NCBI RefSeq assembly: GCF_037975245.1 | Contig: NC_092577.1 | Span: forward strand, 23,524,398-23,588,397 | DNA length: 64,000 bases | Origin: Apostichopus japonicus | Taxonomy: Eukaryota > Echinodermata > Holothuroidea > Aspidochirotida > Stichopodidae | Direction: 5' to 3' | Part shown: piece by piece, positions 53,364 to 63,185 of the stretch | Numbering within the stretch: the first letter of the stretch is position 1 | How the letters are laid out: every line of letters starts with the position of its first letter | The notes under the pieces: generated by a model | Told to the model about the DNA's origin: nothing | What the model saw: the letters and a program-made list of their open reading frames with translations, nothing else | Database searches by the model: none | Translations under genes and position numbers: made by a program

Positions 53364-54455
53364 ATGGCATCGCGCCGTGATTCGAAAATTGTTAAGTTGA
53401 CCTTCACCGGTGAACAAGCGGTTCCACCGGTGCAAGTTTTTAGTATTTTAAAGAGTAAGGGTGTTGTTGTGCCTGGAGAGGTTGATGCTTTACAAGCTCT
53501 CCAGGGTCGTAATACGTACGATTTACGTTTTACCAGTGACGTGGCCCGTCAGAAAGGTGTCACGTTGCTGAGTAACGTCGAGGGGATGACGGTTACTCCA
53601 TACGAGCGATCCGTATGGGTAACTATCATCCACGTAGGACTAGAGGTGCGGCAGGAACTTGTCGTAACGGTTTTGGGTCGGTTCGGGGCTGTCAAGGCTG
53701 CCAAAATGTGCTCCTATGCACAAGCCCCTGGGGTGTTGAACGGGCACCGACAGGTTCGGATCGACCTGAAACAGGACATTCCCTCCTTCCTGTTTATAGC
53801 AGGGCATAAAGCCCACGTGCGGTATCCCGGTCAGCCCCGTACCTGCTTCAGGTGTGGGGAGACCGGGCACGAAGCCAAGGGCTGCCCAAACAAGAAATGT
53901 GGGCGCTGCCTTCGTCTTGGGCATGATAGCACCGCTTGCCCAAACGAGGATGTGTGCTCACTATGTGGGAAGGAGGGACATGTCTTTCGAGCTTGTCCCT
54001 CCTCTTATGTCTCTAGGACTAAGAGTGGGGGTAAGTCAAGTTCCGACGCACCTACTACTTCACGAGAGGAGGGGGAATCTGGTGGGATTTTACCCTCCCC
54101 TGCACCTGGTTCACCCTCCCCCGTCGTTGCAGACCCCAACCCCGTGCCCGCACCGAGAAAGTCTCCACCAGCTTCCCCCATCAACTCGTCCACTTCCGTC
54201 CCCGGTCCGCCGCCGGTATCGCCAGATCCGGAGGCTTTGTCTGACGGAGAATCGGTGGTCATCGATTCTCCGGAGGTTCTGTCTGACAGTGACTCCGGTG
54301 AATCGGTGATCAGCGAGCCGAAACGTGCCACTGGGACGAGCTGGTACGACGAAATGGGGGAACCCTCTCTTAAAAGGTCGGCTTCAAGTGACGACTCGGA
54401 CGACGATATGTCGTCAAGGGCGCGCTTGAAGCTTACGGAATCGTCGTCTTCGTAG
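53364..54455 (+). CDS. LINE A ORF1 protein, RNA-binding, zinc knuckle
   Basis: 363 residues from ATG 53364, the start conserved in the copies at 2020, 20254 and about 33966. Residues 1-155 form an N-terminal domain like that of Tx1-type ORF1 and of the vertebrate ZCCHC3 protein (inference from pattern). Three CCHC knuckles follow: C161/C164/H169/C174, C179/C182/H187/C192 and C198/C201/H206/C211. The tail (220-363) is rich in Pro, Ser, Asp and Glu, has PSPVVADPNPVPAPRKS, and contains an acidic SDDSDDDMSSR segment. The protein should bind element RNA in the cytoplasmic particle and help in reverse transcription. The frame is open upstream of the ATG without another ATG. The stop at 54453-54455 is 20 bases before the ORF2 ATG. 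Confidence 0.92.
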   Translation: MASRRDSKIVKLTFTGEQAVPPVQVFSILKSKGVVVPGEVDALQALQGRNTYDLRFTSDVARQKGVTLLSNVEGMTVTPYERSVWVTIIHVGLEVRQELVVTVLGRFGAVKAAKMCSYAQAPGVLNGHRQVRIDLKQDIPSFLFIAGHKAHVRYPGQPRTCFRCGETGHEAKGCPNKKCGRCLRLGHDSTACPNEDVCSLCGKEGHVFRACPSSYVSRTKSGGKSSSDAPTTSREEGESGGILPSPAPGSPSPVVADPNPVPAPRKSPPASPINSSTSVPGPPPVSPDPEALSDGESVVIDSPEVLSDSDSGESVISEPKRATGTSWYDEMGEPSLKRSASSDDSDDDMSSRARLKLTESSSS

Positions 54456-54475
54456 TTTTGCCCCACTGCCCTCTC

Positions 54476-57400
54476 ATGGCCCATACACTTTCAGTTGCCA
54501 CTTTGAACGTGAATGGCATGAGGGATCATCGCAAGCGCAGTCGCATTTTCCAATATTGTAAATCAATGGAGGTCGACTGCGTTTGCCTGCAAGAAACACA
54601 TATTTTGGAAGAAGATGTCCCTCTATGGGCTTATGAGTGGGGTGGTGAGCTGCATGCTTCGTTTGGTTCGTCTTCATCCTGTGGCACTGTCATCCTTCTG
54701 TCAGCTCGTCAGGCGGGTTGTGCCACTAGGGTGGAGACGGATCACGAGGGCCGATTGGTTTGCATTCTATTCAAGTATCCACAGGGTAACATCGCCATTT
54801 GCAATGTGTATGCTCCCAATCGGCCTTCTGCTAGACGAGATTTTTTTAACACGCTGCCTTCCTTTGTTCCTGGTAGTGCGCCGTGTGTCATGGTCGGAGA
54901 CTTTAACTGTGTCCCAGACTCGGGTCTTGACAGACTCGGAACTTCTGTGTCTGCAAGTCCCGACGCTGGGATCACAGAATTGGACAGATTCACTTCGGCA
55001 CACCTTTTAGCCGATGTCTGGAGGCATATGCACCCGTGTAGTACGGGGTATACGTGGGTGAGGCCTAACGGAGAAGATGCCTCCAGGATAGATCGAGTGT
55101 ATGCGCCCGTAAGTTTTACATTTTCGGGTTGCGAGACGCTCAGCTGTCCGCTCTCTGACCATGACACCGTAGTAGCACGTTTTGTTTTGCCTTCCATTTT
55201 CCCCATCGGGCGGGGCCTATGGAAGCTTAACTGTCGGATTCTTGGCGAGGCAGAGTTCCGCCAGGGTTTCGAGACCAGGTACAAAGGATGGCAAACATTG
55301 AAGCCGGCCTTTGCTTCTACATCCCAATGGTGGGATGAGGTCAAGTTGCGCATCAAACGCTACGCAATTCAGTATTGCGTGACCCGCGCACGGCGTCGAA
55401 GAGAAAAATTCTCGAAGCTGTGCGCGGAGGTGAAGTTTGGCGACCCTTCGGCAGTCATCGCTTTGCAGACTTATCTCGATGAAAAGTACCACGGTGCCCG
55501 CGTCAGGGCCCGTGTCGAAGCGGTGGAAGCCGAGGAGCGCCCTTCACTGAGGTTTTACCAGTCCGTTAGCTCATCGGCAGGTGACAGACGCGTCCCGTCT
55601 GTACGCGCTACTGATGGGACCGTGGTTAGTGACCCTCACGGCATTGTCCGCGTATATAAAGAGTACTATTCGAGTTTGTTTACGCGTGGCAATGTCGACT
55701 TGTCGGCACAGGCTGATTTATTGAGGGGAATCTCAAAAATCGTTCCCCACGATGTCAATGATATTTTGGGGGGCGAAATAACCACTGTTGAGCTTTGGAA
55801 GGCGCTTTCGAAGATGAAGAATGGCAAGTCCCCGGGTTCGGACGGGCTTCCGAGGGAGTTCTACCGAACCTTCTGGGCAATAATAGGACCCGACATCAGA
55901 GCCGTCTTCGAGGACGCCTTCCAAAACGGACTGTTAAACCAAAGTCAACGTCTGGGCATGATTACTTTGCTGCCCAAGTCTGGGGACCCCTTGGATCCCC
56001 GTAACAAGCGTCCGATCACCTTGTTAAATGTGGACTACAAGTTGCTGGCTAAGGCTTTGTGCAACCGTCTTGCACTGGCTATGCCGCATCTTGTGGGTGA
56101 TCTCCAGACTTGTGCAGTGAAGGGTCATTGCATCCAGCAGAACTTGTGGTTGATGCGCGACTTGACCGACTTTGTTTATGAGCGTGATCTGCCATGTGCA
56201 TTGGTGTCTCTGGACCAGCAGAAGGCCTTTGACATGGTGGATCGCGGTTTTTTAATGAATGTATTGGAGACGTTTCAGTTGCACCCAAATTTTCGTAATT
56301 GGATTTCTGTTTTGTATGAACAAAGTTTGAGTTCTGTTATCGTAAATGGGTTTTGTTCGCAGGTTTTTAACGTAGAGAGGGGGGTGCGCCAGGGGTGCCC
56401 TCTGTCTCCATTACTTTATGTTTTGTTTAGCGAGTCCCTCTCTCGTCTTTTGGAAAGGGACTCCAGACTTGTTCCATTCGTTGTGCCAGGGGGTGCCAAA
56501 GTGAAATGCGCTCAATATGCAGATGACGTGACATGTGTTGTTTCGAGTCTGGGCTCCTTTCTCGCACTCTCGCAGGATTTATCTATTTTTGAGAGAGCTA
56601 CCGGGGCGAAGTTGAATCCAGAAAAGACAAAGGGCCTTCGTCTTGGTAGCTGGAGATACAGAGACTTACCATTCGGTGCGTCGTGGTCGGATCAGAATAT
56701 CAAAATTAATGGTATATGGTTCGGCTACGATGCACCTGGTGATGTCACCTGGAGCGAGAGGGCTGAGGTATTTGAGAGCAGGCTCGAAACCTTTGGCACC
56801 CGCTGGCTTTCGATCCTAGGGAAAGTCACCGTAGTTAATCGTTTTGTTTCGCCCATCTTGTGGTACCCGGGCGCGGTGTATCCAATTCCGCGTCGCGTCC
56901 TGGTGCGGTTGGAGAGAGCGATATTTTCATTTATTTGGTCGGGTGGTACAGAGCTTGTCAAAAGGGCGGTAATGTACCAAAAACTGGAGAAGGGTGGGTT
57001 AGGGGTGGTTCATCTGGGAAGTAAGTTAACTTGTTTGTTATTTAAGCAGTTGTTTGTAGCGGTAACTGACCCAGGGTTGCCTTGTTCATATTTTCTACGT
57101 TTTTGGGGCGGTTTGCACCTGCGTCGATGGGTCCCGGCGCTGTTTAGCAACAGAGAACCGCATAGTAGTACACCAAACAGGGTGGTGCGTGTCATTTGCT
57201 CCGCTCTGATTGAGTTGCCCCCTGTTGACCTGTCACAGCCGGCCCTCGTTCACAGTTCGTTGCGGGATAGGGCCTTGAATGCAATTTTTGTACAGGGACG
57301 TCATCCTGTCGAAGTATGGCGTTCGGTGCATTCAAGGCTGAATGGTTGCAGGCTCCGTGACCTTGCATGGAGAATTGCACACGGTGCCTTGGTGACCAAT

Positions 57401-57868
57401 CTGAAAAGGTATCACTGGCGATTGGGTGATGGACTGTGCCCGAGGACCGGCTGTGACAGCTTAGAGAGTACTGCCCATGTTTTTTGGCATTGCCCCTTTG
57501 TTTTGAACTTGTGGGAGTGGTTTCAGTCCTGGACCGACCGTTTAACGGGAGACCGTTCATGGTCGGTAGGACAGGGTTTTGTTTTGTATGGATTAGATCC
57601 TCCAGTTTGTTCCGTTGCTGTGTTGCAGCGTATTATTTATGTTTGTTCTGTTGTAAAAAAACTTATTTGGAGGAATAGATGTGATGTTGTTTTTAGGGGG
57701 AAATTTGCCAGTTGGCAGGCAGTCCTGGAGGCGGTGAAGTCTGACATTCGCCTTCAGGTCGAAGGCGATTTTCGCCGTTTATCTAGGGCTGCCTTTTTTG
57801 GACGGTGGTGTGCTGGGGAAGGGTGTTTTGTTTCGCTGCGTGCTGGTCGTCCTTTTGTAGTTTTTTAA
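54476..57868 (+). CDS. LINE A ORF2 protein: endonuclease and reverse transcriptase
   Basis: 1130 residues from ATG 54476. The endonuclease (EEP fold, about 1-235) has N11 in TLNVNGM, E40 in CLQETH, D142 and N144 in VGDFNCVPD, and D228/H229 in LSDHD. The reverse transcriptase (about 430-740) has GKSPGSDGLPREF, QQKAFDMVDR, R638 in RQGCPLSPLL, and the Y681-A682-D683-D684 motif. The C-terminal region has a C-x4-C then H-x3-4-C motif starting at C988, and the KLIWRNRCDVVFRG block. The endonuclease nicks target DNA and the reverse transcriptase copies element RNA from the nick. A second open frame 54615-55010 in the same region is a shadow. The frame is intact with no stop or shift, unlike all other copies in the window. 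Confidence 0.95.
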   Translation: MAHTLSVATLNVNGMRDHRKRSRIFQYCKSMEVDCVCLQETHILEEDVPLWAYEWGGELHASFGSSSSCGTVILLSARQAGCATRVETDHEGRLVCILFKYPQGNIAICNVYAPNRPSARRDFFNTLPSFVPGSAPCVMVGDFNCVPDSGLDRLGTSVSASPDAGITELDRFTSAHLLADVWRHMHPCSTGYTWVRPNGEDASRIDRVYAPVSFTFSGCETLSCPLSDHDTVVARFVLPSIFPIGRGLWKLNCRILGEAEFRQGFETRYKGWQTLKPAFASTSQWWDEVKLRIKRYAIQYCVTRARRRREKFSKLCAEVKFGDPSAVIALQTYLDEKYHGARVRARVEAVEAEERPSLRFYQSVSSSAGDRRVPSVRATDGTVVSDPHGIVRVYKEYYSSLFTRGNVDLSAQADLLRGISKIVPHDVNDILGGEITTVELWKALSKMKNGKSPGSDGLPREFYRTFWAIIGPDIRAVFEDAFQNGLLNQSQRLGMITLLPKSGDPLDPRNKRPITLLNVDYKLLAKALCNRLALAMPHLVGDLQTCAVKGHCIQQNLWLMRDLTDFVYERDLPCALVSLDQQKAFDMVDRGFLMNVLETFQLHPNFRNWISVLYEQSLSSVIVNGFCSQVFNVERGVRQGCPLSPLLYVLFSESLSRLLERDSRLVPFVVPGGAKVKCAQYADDVTCVVSSLGSFLALSQDLSIFERATGAKLNPEKTKGLRLGSWRYRDLPFGASWSDQNIKINGIWFGYDAPGDVTWSERAEVFESRLETFGTRWLSILGKVTVVNRFVSPILWYPGAVYPIPRRVLVRLERAIFSFIWSGGTELVKRAVMYQKLEKGGLGVVHLGSKLTCLLFKQLFVAVTDPGLPCSYFLRFWGGLHLRRWVPALFSNREPHSSTPNRVVRVICSALIELPPVDLSQPALVHSSLRDRALNAIFVQGRHPVEVWRSVHSRLNGCRLRDLAWRIAHGALVTNLKRYHWRLGDGLCPRTGCDSLESTAHVFWHCPFVLNLWEWFQSWTDRLTGDRSWSVGQGFVLYGLDPPVCSVAVLQRIIYVCSVVKKLIWRNRCDVVFRGKFASWQAVLEAVKSDIRLQVEGDFRRLSRAAFFGRWCAGEGCFVSLRAGRPFVVF

Positions 57869-58028
57869 TATTTCAGTGGGGGGTTGGGCGTTTTGTCTCT
57901 GCAGGTCGGTGAGCGTATGTACTTTTTTGGCTCGCTTGACCTGAGGTTCGTTTGTAAGAATGGGATGGTTTGGTAGTGCCGTTTGGCCGTGACGTTTTGT
58001 ATCCCGTATGACGGGTCACGTAAAAAGC
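57869..58028 (+). other. LINE A 3' UTR
   Basis: 160 bases ending GTCACGTAAAAAGC. It includes TTTGGCCGTGACGTTTTGTATC and an imperfect inverted repeat (GTATCCCGTATGACGGGTCAC). The same terminal 12 bases occur in LINE B (CACGTAAAAAGC). There is no poly(A) tail. It is likely the template-recognition region for reverse transcription. Confidence 0.8.
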
Positions 58029-58111
58029 ACGCTGAAAGATAATAAAGATGTCGAGTTATTGCAAGAAATAGGCCTGAAAATTGGAAACGATCTGTGCACG
58101 GTCACCGGGGT

Positions 58112-58538
58112 GCTTTTTACGTGACCCGTCGTACGGGATACAAAACGTCACGGCCAAACGGCACTACCCAAACCACCCCATTCTTACAAAGGAAACTCAG
58201 GTCAAGCGAGTCAAAAAAAGTACATACGCCCACCGACCTGTAGAGACAAAACGCCCAACCACCCACTGAAACATTCAAAAAACCACAAAAGGACGACCAG
58301 CACGCAGGGAAACAAAACCTTCCCCAGCACCCCACCGTCCAAAAAAGGCAGCCCTAGATAAACGGCGCAAATCGCCTTCAACTTGAAGGACTGCCTGCCA
58401 AGTGGCAAATTTCCCCCTAAAAACAACATCACATCTATTCCTCCAAATAAGTTTCTTTAGAACAGAACAAACATAAATAATACGCTGCAACACAGCAACA
58501 GAACAAACTGGAGGATCTAATCCATATAAAATAAAGCC
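58112..58538 (-). mobile_element. LINE A 5'-truncated copy in LINE C ORF1
   Basis: On the minus strand it covers the end of ORF2 and the 3' UTR, ending CACGTAAAAAGC. The flanks CGGTCACCGGGGT (58099-58111) and CGGTCACCGGAGT (58539-58551) match at 12 of 13. This is a second independent LINE A insertion within the same ORF1, on the opposite strand from the first. Confidence 0.9.
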
Positions 58539-58551
58539 CGGTCACCGGAGT

Positions 58552-59070
58552 AACCAAATCGATAAAAACAGTAAGCTTCTTTGGAGTGTCCTGCTATATT
58601 GAAGATCTCCAACTATCCGGTAAGCTAATTGAACTTGGATGCAAGATAAAGTCAAAGTGGACACGTAAGCGGTATAAAGATTTTCCCACGATCGAAAATG
58701 GGATTAGGTTCGTTAGAATACAAGTGCCTAACAACACAAACAGCCTTCCTTATGCTGTAACTGTCGGCGAGGTTCACTTACGGATGAAACACAATGGGCA
58801 ACCCCGGTATTGCAATAAGTGTTTCAGTGAAGATCGCATTATGCGTGACTGACCACAATATTGCTGCCGTGCATGTGGTGCTGAAGGTCACTCAGAGAGC
58901 AATATGCCCAACCGTTAAGTGGTACAATTGCAATAAGTACGGACACAAAAGCTTTTTGTGTAAGGAAGATGAGATAAATGATGAGTCCGATGTAGACACT
59001 GAAATTGATAGGTATTCGCAACCAGATGAGCCCATGATGATCACAGAACACGCGACCCATGACTGTTAAA
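58552..59070 (+). pseudogene. LINE C ORF1, second half with zinc knuckles
   Basis: The frame 58586-58852 reads VSCYIEDLQLSGKLIEL (near the start), KSKWTRKRYKDFPTIENG and TVGEVHLRMKHNGQPRYCNK (zinc-knuckle start at YCNKC). The next frame continues with CPTVKWYNCNKYGHKSFLC-like knuckles (about 58905-58970) and an acidic tail. One frameshift at about 58850 and a likely second nearby separate them. The pieces at 59139-59602 with PLPGITPQAIVT are the Thr/Pro-rich remainder. Confidence 0.72.
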
Positions 59071-59555
59071 AGTAATATAAACAGAAAGCTAAATAATGAA
59101 ATGGAAACCTCTAGTGAACAGACCAAGGGGAACCGGGTATGTCCAACGAGGTGGCGACGAGGGCCACACTGCCGAACAGAGCAACTCGGACAATCGTGAA
59201 AGAAACACAAGAAACAATGGACACTAAACAGACTCAAGATGAACCCGGTATGTCCACTGAAGAGACGGCGAAGGCCCCACTGCCAGGCATAACACCACAG
59301 GCAATCGTGACGGCAAACACGAGGCTAACGATACTAACCATGCACAGGGGAAGATGAGTCAAAGGAAGCCCGCACCAACAAATAGACTATTAGATCTTGC
59401 TATAAAAGTGAAAGGAAAACCTGACAGTGTACTGAAACGAGTGGCTGCTTACGACGATGGATGGCTGAAGGTAAAACATAAAAGAGGCGGAGTTGAGAAA
59501 ACACCAAGATCCGCAGTCCACACCGAATACAAGGTTAGCGAGGAACTATACGCCC
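59071..59555 (+). pseudogene. LINE C ORF1 tail and ORF1-ORF2 junction
   Basis: Two similar pieces (ACCCGGTATGTCCA / ACCGGGTATGTCCA and PLPGITPQA / LPNRATRTI) suggest a small internal tandem duplication. Frames 59139-59357 and 59354-59602 lack a recognised domain and probably encode the variable C-terminus of ORF1. Confidence 0.5.
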
Positions 59556-62500
59556 AGGGGCACACCTTCTGTCTCCTAAATGTTCCAAATCGCCACCCTT
59601 AATTCTAGCGGACTACGTAACTCAAACAAGAGGAAAGAAGTTTTTTTCGTTTCTGAAGACACAGAAATATGACTTTCTTTTTCTCCAAGAAACTTTTTGG
59701 AACCAACATTTCCATGACATAGTGGAAAAGGATTGGGGTGGCGAAATTTATTCTTCCATATGCTTGATTTCAACATCAGACACGAGGACCAAGCGGTTCT
59801 ACTGGTATGTATATAATGCTCCTAATAATTCGTCACAAAGGAAAACCTTCTCGGAACTACAAGGAAATATACATCATTCCAAAGATCCTATCGTTTTACT
59901 AGGAGATTTGAACAATGTTCTCAACACTTATCTCGATAGATGTCCTATACGTGTGCATCCTGATACATCAAGGAAGACCCTAAATGATTTAATGATCGAT
60001 ATGAATCTTGTAGATATTTGGAGAGAACAAAACCCTTAGAAAATTGAGTTTACATGGAAAAGAAAGACTTCATTCGGGCTGTGTTCCGAAATTGGACTTA
60101 ATTCTTGTTTTTAAGAGCTTAACCACTAACACTGCCTTCCATAACTTTAAGCCATACCCGCACGCCGACCGTGATTTCGTTGAAAGAAAAATTTACCTCA
60201 CATTAATACCGCGATGTCCTGGGTATTGGATTCTAAATAACACTTTAGTGTTAGACGATTGTTCCGAAATCCGTCAAATCATTAATGATTGGAAAAAAAA
60301 TCTGATTTCCAAACTACGACAACCTAAAACGCAGAATTAAGGAGGCGTCCATCCAGTTTGGAAAACAACGACAATGAGAAATTCGTCGGACAAAGAAGAA
60401 ATTATATGACACCACCAGACTCCAGTGCCTTGAAAGTGACCTTGAAGATGTTTATACCGAGGAACTTGAAGAAAGCGAGAGGGCAACCATATATTTCTTC
60501 AACCAGGCAGAAACGCAAAGTGATGAAACATTTTAAAACATATGAGCATATTATCTACGACCAAAAGGAAATTATGAATGAACAAGTCCGCTTCTATTCT
60601 GACTTGTACAAGAACGAGCCTACCGATGACCAGTCACGTTCGGAGATCATCAACAATATTTCAAAGACCCTTTCTGAAAGCTGATGCTGCCAATTGTGAC
60701 CAGGATATCAACATTATTGAATTGAAAGATGCTTCATAAAAGTGTTTGAATTTTAATAGCAAAAAAGGGTGACCTGGGCCATCTTACAAATTGGAGGCCA
60801 ATTACGTTGCTGAATACAAATTTTTTACGAAAACTCTAGCGAAAAAGGTTTGAAATGTTATTCATCACTAATTAGTGAAAATGTATTAATTATGAACCAT
60901 TTAATCGTTCAGGTTAATGACAATAACTCTGATGGTTTTGCCTTGAAAATTGATCAGTGTAAGGCTTTTGATAGAGTTGATGACATTTACCTTGTTTAAG
61001 TCGTTGAAAAAATGGGCTTTGGCATGAAATTCCAGAAGTGGATTCAAATACTTTATAATGATATTCAAGGTTGTATCAAGCAAAACGGTTTCATTTCTGA
61101 TGTGTTTCCTATCGATCGTGGTGTTCGGCAGGGTTGCCCTATCTCGGCAGTTTTGTATGTTATTAGTGCTGAACCTTTCCATGAGGCTTTTGTTAATTGT
61201 TCTTATATTTCTCGAATAAGGTTATGTGATGTGGAGGCTAAAATGTTCCAACATGCTGACGACACTACATTTTTTGTCTCTAATATTGTAAAGTATCAAT
61301 TCTACTTTAAGCATTATCAGTTTGTATCAACGAGCTTCTGGTTCAGAGTGTATTATGAACAAAACTGAACTTGCAGTTTTCGGCCAAAGTCGTTTAAATG
61401 ATATTGATTTTAATTTTCCTTGTAAGAATTAATATATCCAAGTTGTAGGTGTTGCTATTGGTAACGACAAACAACACATTGAACTTATTCATTGGGGGAT
61501 AAGAAGGTGAAGGATTGTTGTACAATTCTGGGACGTTGGAAAGAACGCAGACTTTCCATGAAAAGCAAGGCTGTTGTTTCACGGCTTGTGTATCTTGCTA
61601 CTGTTCTGCCTATTCCTAAGTGGGTGAGTAACACCTTACATCGAAGTATTATCGACTTTAGAATGGGAAGAATTCAGCAATTAAATATACTTCTTGGATC
61701 CTTCCCAGGAGGCGGTCTTAATCTGTGTGATCTCGATATTAAACGGGATGCCCTAAGAAACTTAATCAGCAAAATTTAAGCGATAATATTAACACGAATT
61801 TGATGTTATATTTTTAAACCACTGCGATATTATGAATCTTGGTATCGGCATTTTTCAAACTATTCCCAGTAAGAGCTCCCTCCTAACTATTGCAAATTGT
61901 TGTTAGCATGGAGAAAGGTAACTGATGGTAGATTCTCTTCCGACACTATCGTTTCTTCCAAACCTGATCACGATTGCACTTTTATATTTACCTATGGTTG
62001 CGATGGTGTTGACGCCTCGAAGTTAAACTTGCAGGGAGGCAACTGTTTTATTTGGAAAAAAAAACATGGTTGAAATTCACTGGAAGAATATATTTACGAA
62101 TTGATCTTTTTCTATTTGGTGGGAAAATATTTATAGAGCTCCGAAGACGTTCCATTACGCCGACTTAAAAATTTGACATAATATTTTATACACTAACGAT
62201 AACCTTTTTAGGTTAAAAATTGTGGACTCTCCTGCTTGCACCTGTTGTTTCACTTGTTCATTGAGTGTCCTGAAATAAGCGTGCTATGGGATAATTTTAT
62301 TAGTAAACTCAGTAGAATCTATAATACACAGGATCATGATAATTGCCAGATTATTTCCTTATTTGGCCTTGGCCGCAAACGTAAAGAAGGTATTTTTTAA
62401 TCGATTTTCTTCTTAATGTTTACAAGTGTGCTATTTGGAGATGCCGTTTTAGCCAACTTTTCGATGGCCATAAAAATGCATATTAGTAATTACTTCCATA

Positions 62501-62560
62501 ATGTTCTTCAACATAAATTGAAACTAATTTATACGTTTCATAATGATAATAATAAGACTC
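59556..62560 (+). pseudogene. LINE C ORF2: endonuclease, reverse transcriptase, C-terminus
   Basis: In shifting frames the sequence carries an ATLNSSGLRNSNKRKEVF start (about 59590), DPIVLLGDLNNVLNTYLDR (59885-59940), and SGLCSEIGLNSCF-like remnants near 60080. It then has CKAFDRVDD (60964-60990), WIQILYNDIQGCIKQNGF (61040-61093), RQGCPISAVLYVISAEPFHE (61127-61185) and HADDTTFFVS (61255-61285). The later C-terminal part includes FPGGGLNLCDLDIKRDALRN (about 61705-61760). There are many stops. It matches the fragments at 26030-26360 and 49462-51836, which are the same family. Confidence 0.8.
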
Positions 62561-62980
62561 CATAAGTTGTTCAAGATACTTGCTCAGGGCGGAGTACTTC
62601 TCAAACGGCAGAGACTACACATATCATTTTGATAGGGGATAATTTTGCCATTTCATCATCACTCTATTATGTTATGTTGCAGCCTTTTTATGTTATTTAT
62701 TTCGACATTTTTCACATCATCGTTAAGATGTCTTCGTTATCCAAGTGTACTATTGGATTATTTAGGCGGTGCATGTATACAACATTTTATGTGGCTGTAT
62801 TGTAATATCCTTCATGTAATTAAATTAAATTGTATTACACTCATCTAATTAATGCTTAATGCTCCTAAAGCATACAGAGCATATTTGATGGTATCACACA
62901 TTACTTCTGTTATAAATTGTATATAATTTTGCATCAAGTGGGTGAGCCATTTGGTTCATCTTTCAATAAAAGAGAAAAAA
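62561..62980 (+). other. LINE C 3' UTR and A-tail
   Basis: AT-rich with a late AATAAA (62964-62969), then AGAGAAAAAA and the 5S target. A poly(A)-type tail at the site-specific junction differs from LINE A and B, which end without poly(A). The frame 62645-62848 is chance. Confidence 0.6.
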
Positions 62981-63071
62981 CCGGTTCTCGTCCGATCACC
63001 GGCGTCAAGCAACGTAGAGAGCAGTCAGTACTTGGATGGGTGACCGCCTGGGAATACTGGGTGCCATAGGC
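62981..63071 (+). rRNA. 5S rRNA 3' portion, after LINE C copy 2
   Basis: CCGGTTCTCGTCCGATCACC to GTGCCATAGGC is the remainder of the 5S gene begun at 52718. A T-run follows, then the array spacer (TTTTCATAATTGATAAC). Confidence 0.9.
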
Positions 63072-63148
63072 TTTTATTTTCATAATTGATAACACTATGT
63101 TGCCACGACGATGAGAAATTGAAATGGCCTACATTTACCTCTTCTTAT

Positions 63149-63185
63149 GTCTACGGCCAAATCACGTTGACTATACCGGTTCTCG
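63149..63185 (+). rRNA. 5S rRNA 5' portion, ending at the same target position
   Basis: GTCTACGGCCAAATCACG to CCGGTTCTCG is the first third of another 5S unit. It ends at the exact LINE C target site, and the next bases (TCACGTTCAATATCG) are not 5S. This implies a third insertion whose identity is not clear from the 800 bases left in the window. Confidence 0.82.

Larger units (their letters stand above)
53153..58028 (+). mobile_element. LINE family A, complete copy with two intact ORFs
   Basis: 4876 bp. The 15-bp target duplication ACGCTGAAAGATAAT lies at 53138-53152 and 58029-58043. The 5' UTR is 211 bases (53153-53363), ORF1 is 53364-54455, ORF2 is 54476-57868 and the 3' UTR is 160 bases, ending CACGTAAAAAGC without poly(A). 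ORF1 with three zinc knuckles and ORF2 with an apurinic-type endonuclease and reverse transcriptase place it in the L1-group Tx1 clade. All catalytic motifs are present, and the nested copy at 2355-3706 is almost identical, so it is probably a recently active, possibly still competent element. It is inserted in LINE C ORF1. Confidence 0.94.
52754..62980 (+). mobile_element. LINE family C copy 2 (Tx1 clade, Mutsu-like), in a 5S rRNA gene
   Basis: The element lies between the two parts of one 5S gene with the duplicated target CCGGTTCTCG (52744-52753 and 62981-62990). The 5' end begins TCGACTATACCGG, a second short piece of 5S sequence, then unique 5' UTR. ORF1 with RNA-binding and zinc-knuckle remnants (52889-59100) and ORF2 (about 59550-62560) follow, then an AATAAA signal and a short A-tail at 62974-62980. 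Two LINE A copies are inserted in ORF1. Non-LTR elements specific for 5S rRNA genes are known in the Tx1 clade (Mutsu), which this matches in target and domain order. Many stops make it dead. Confidence 0.86.
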
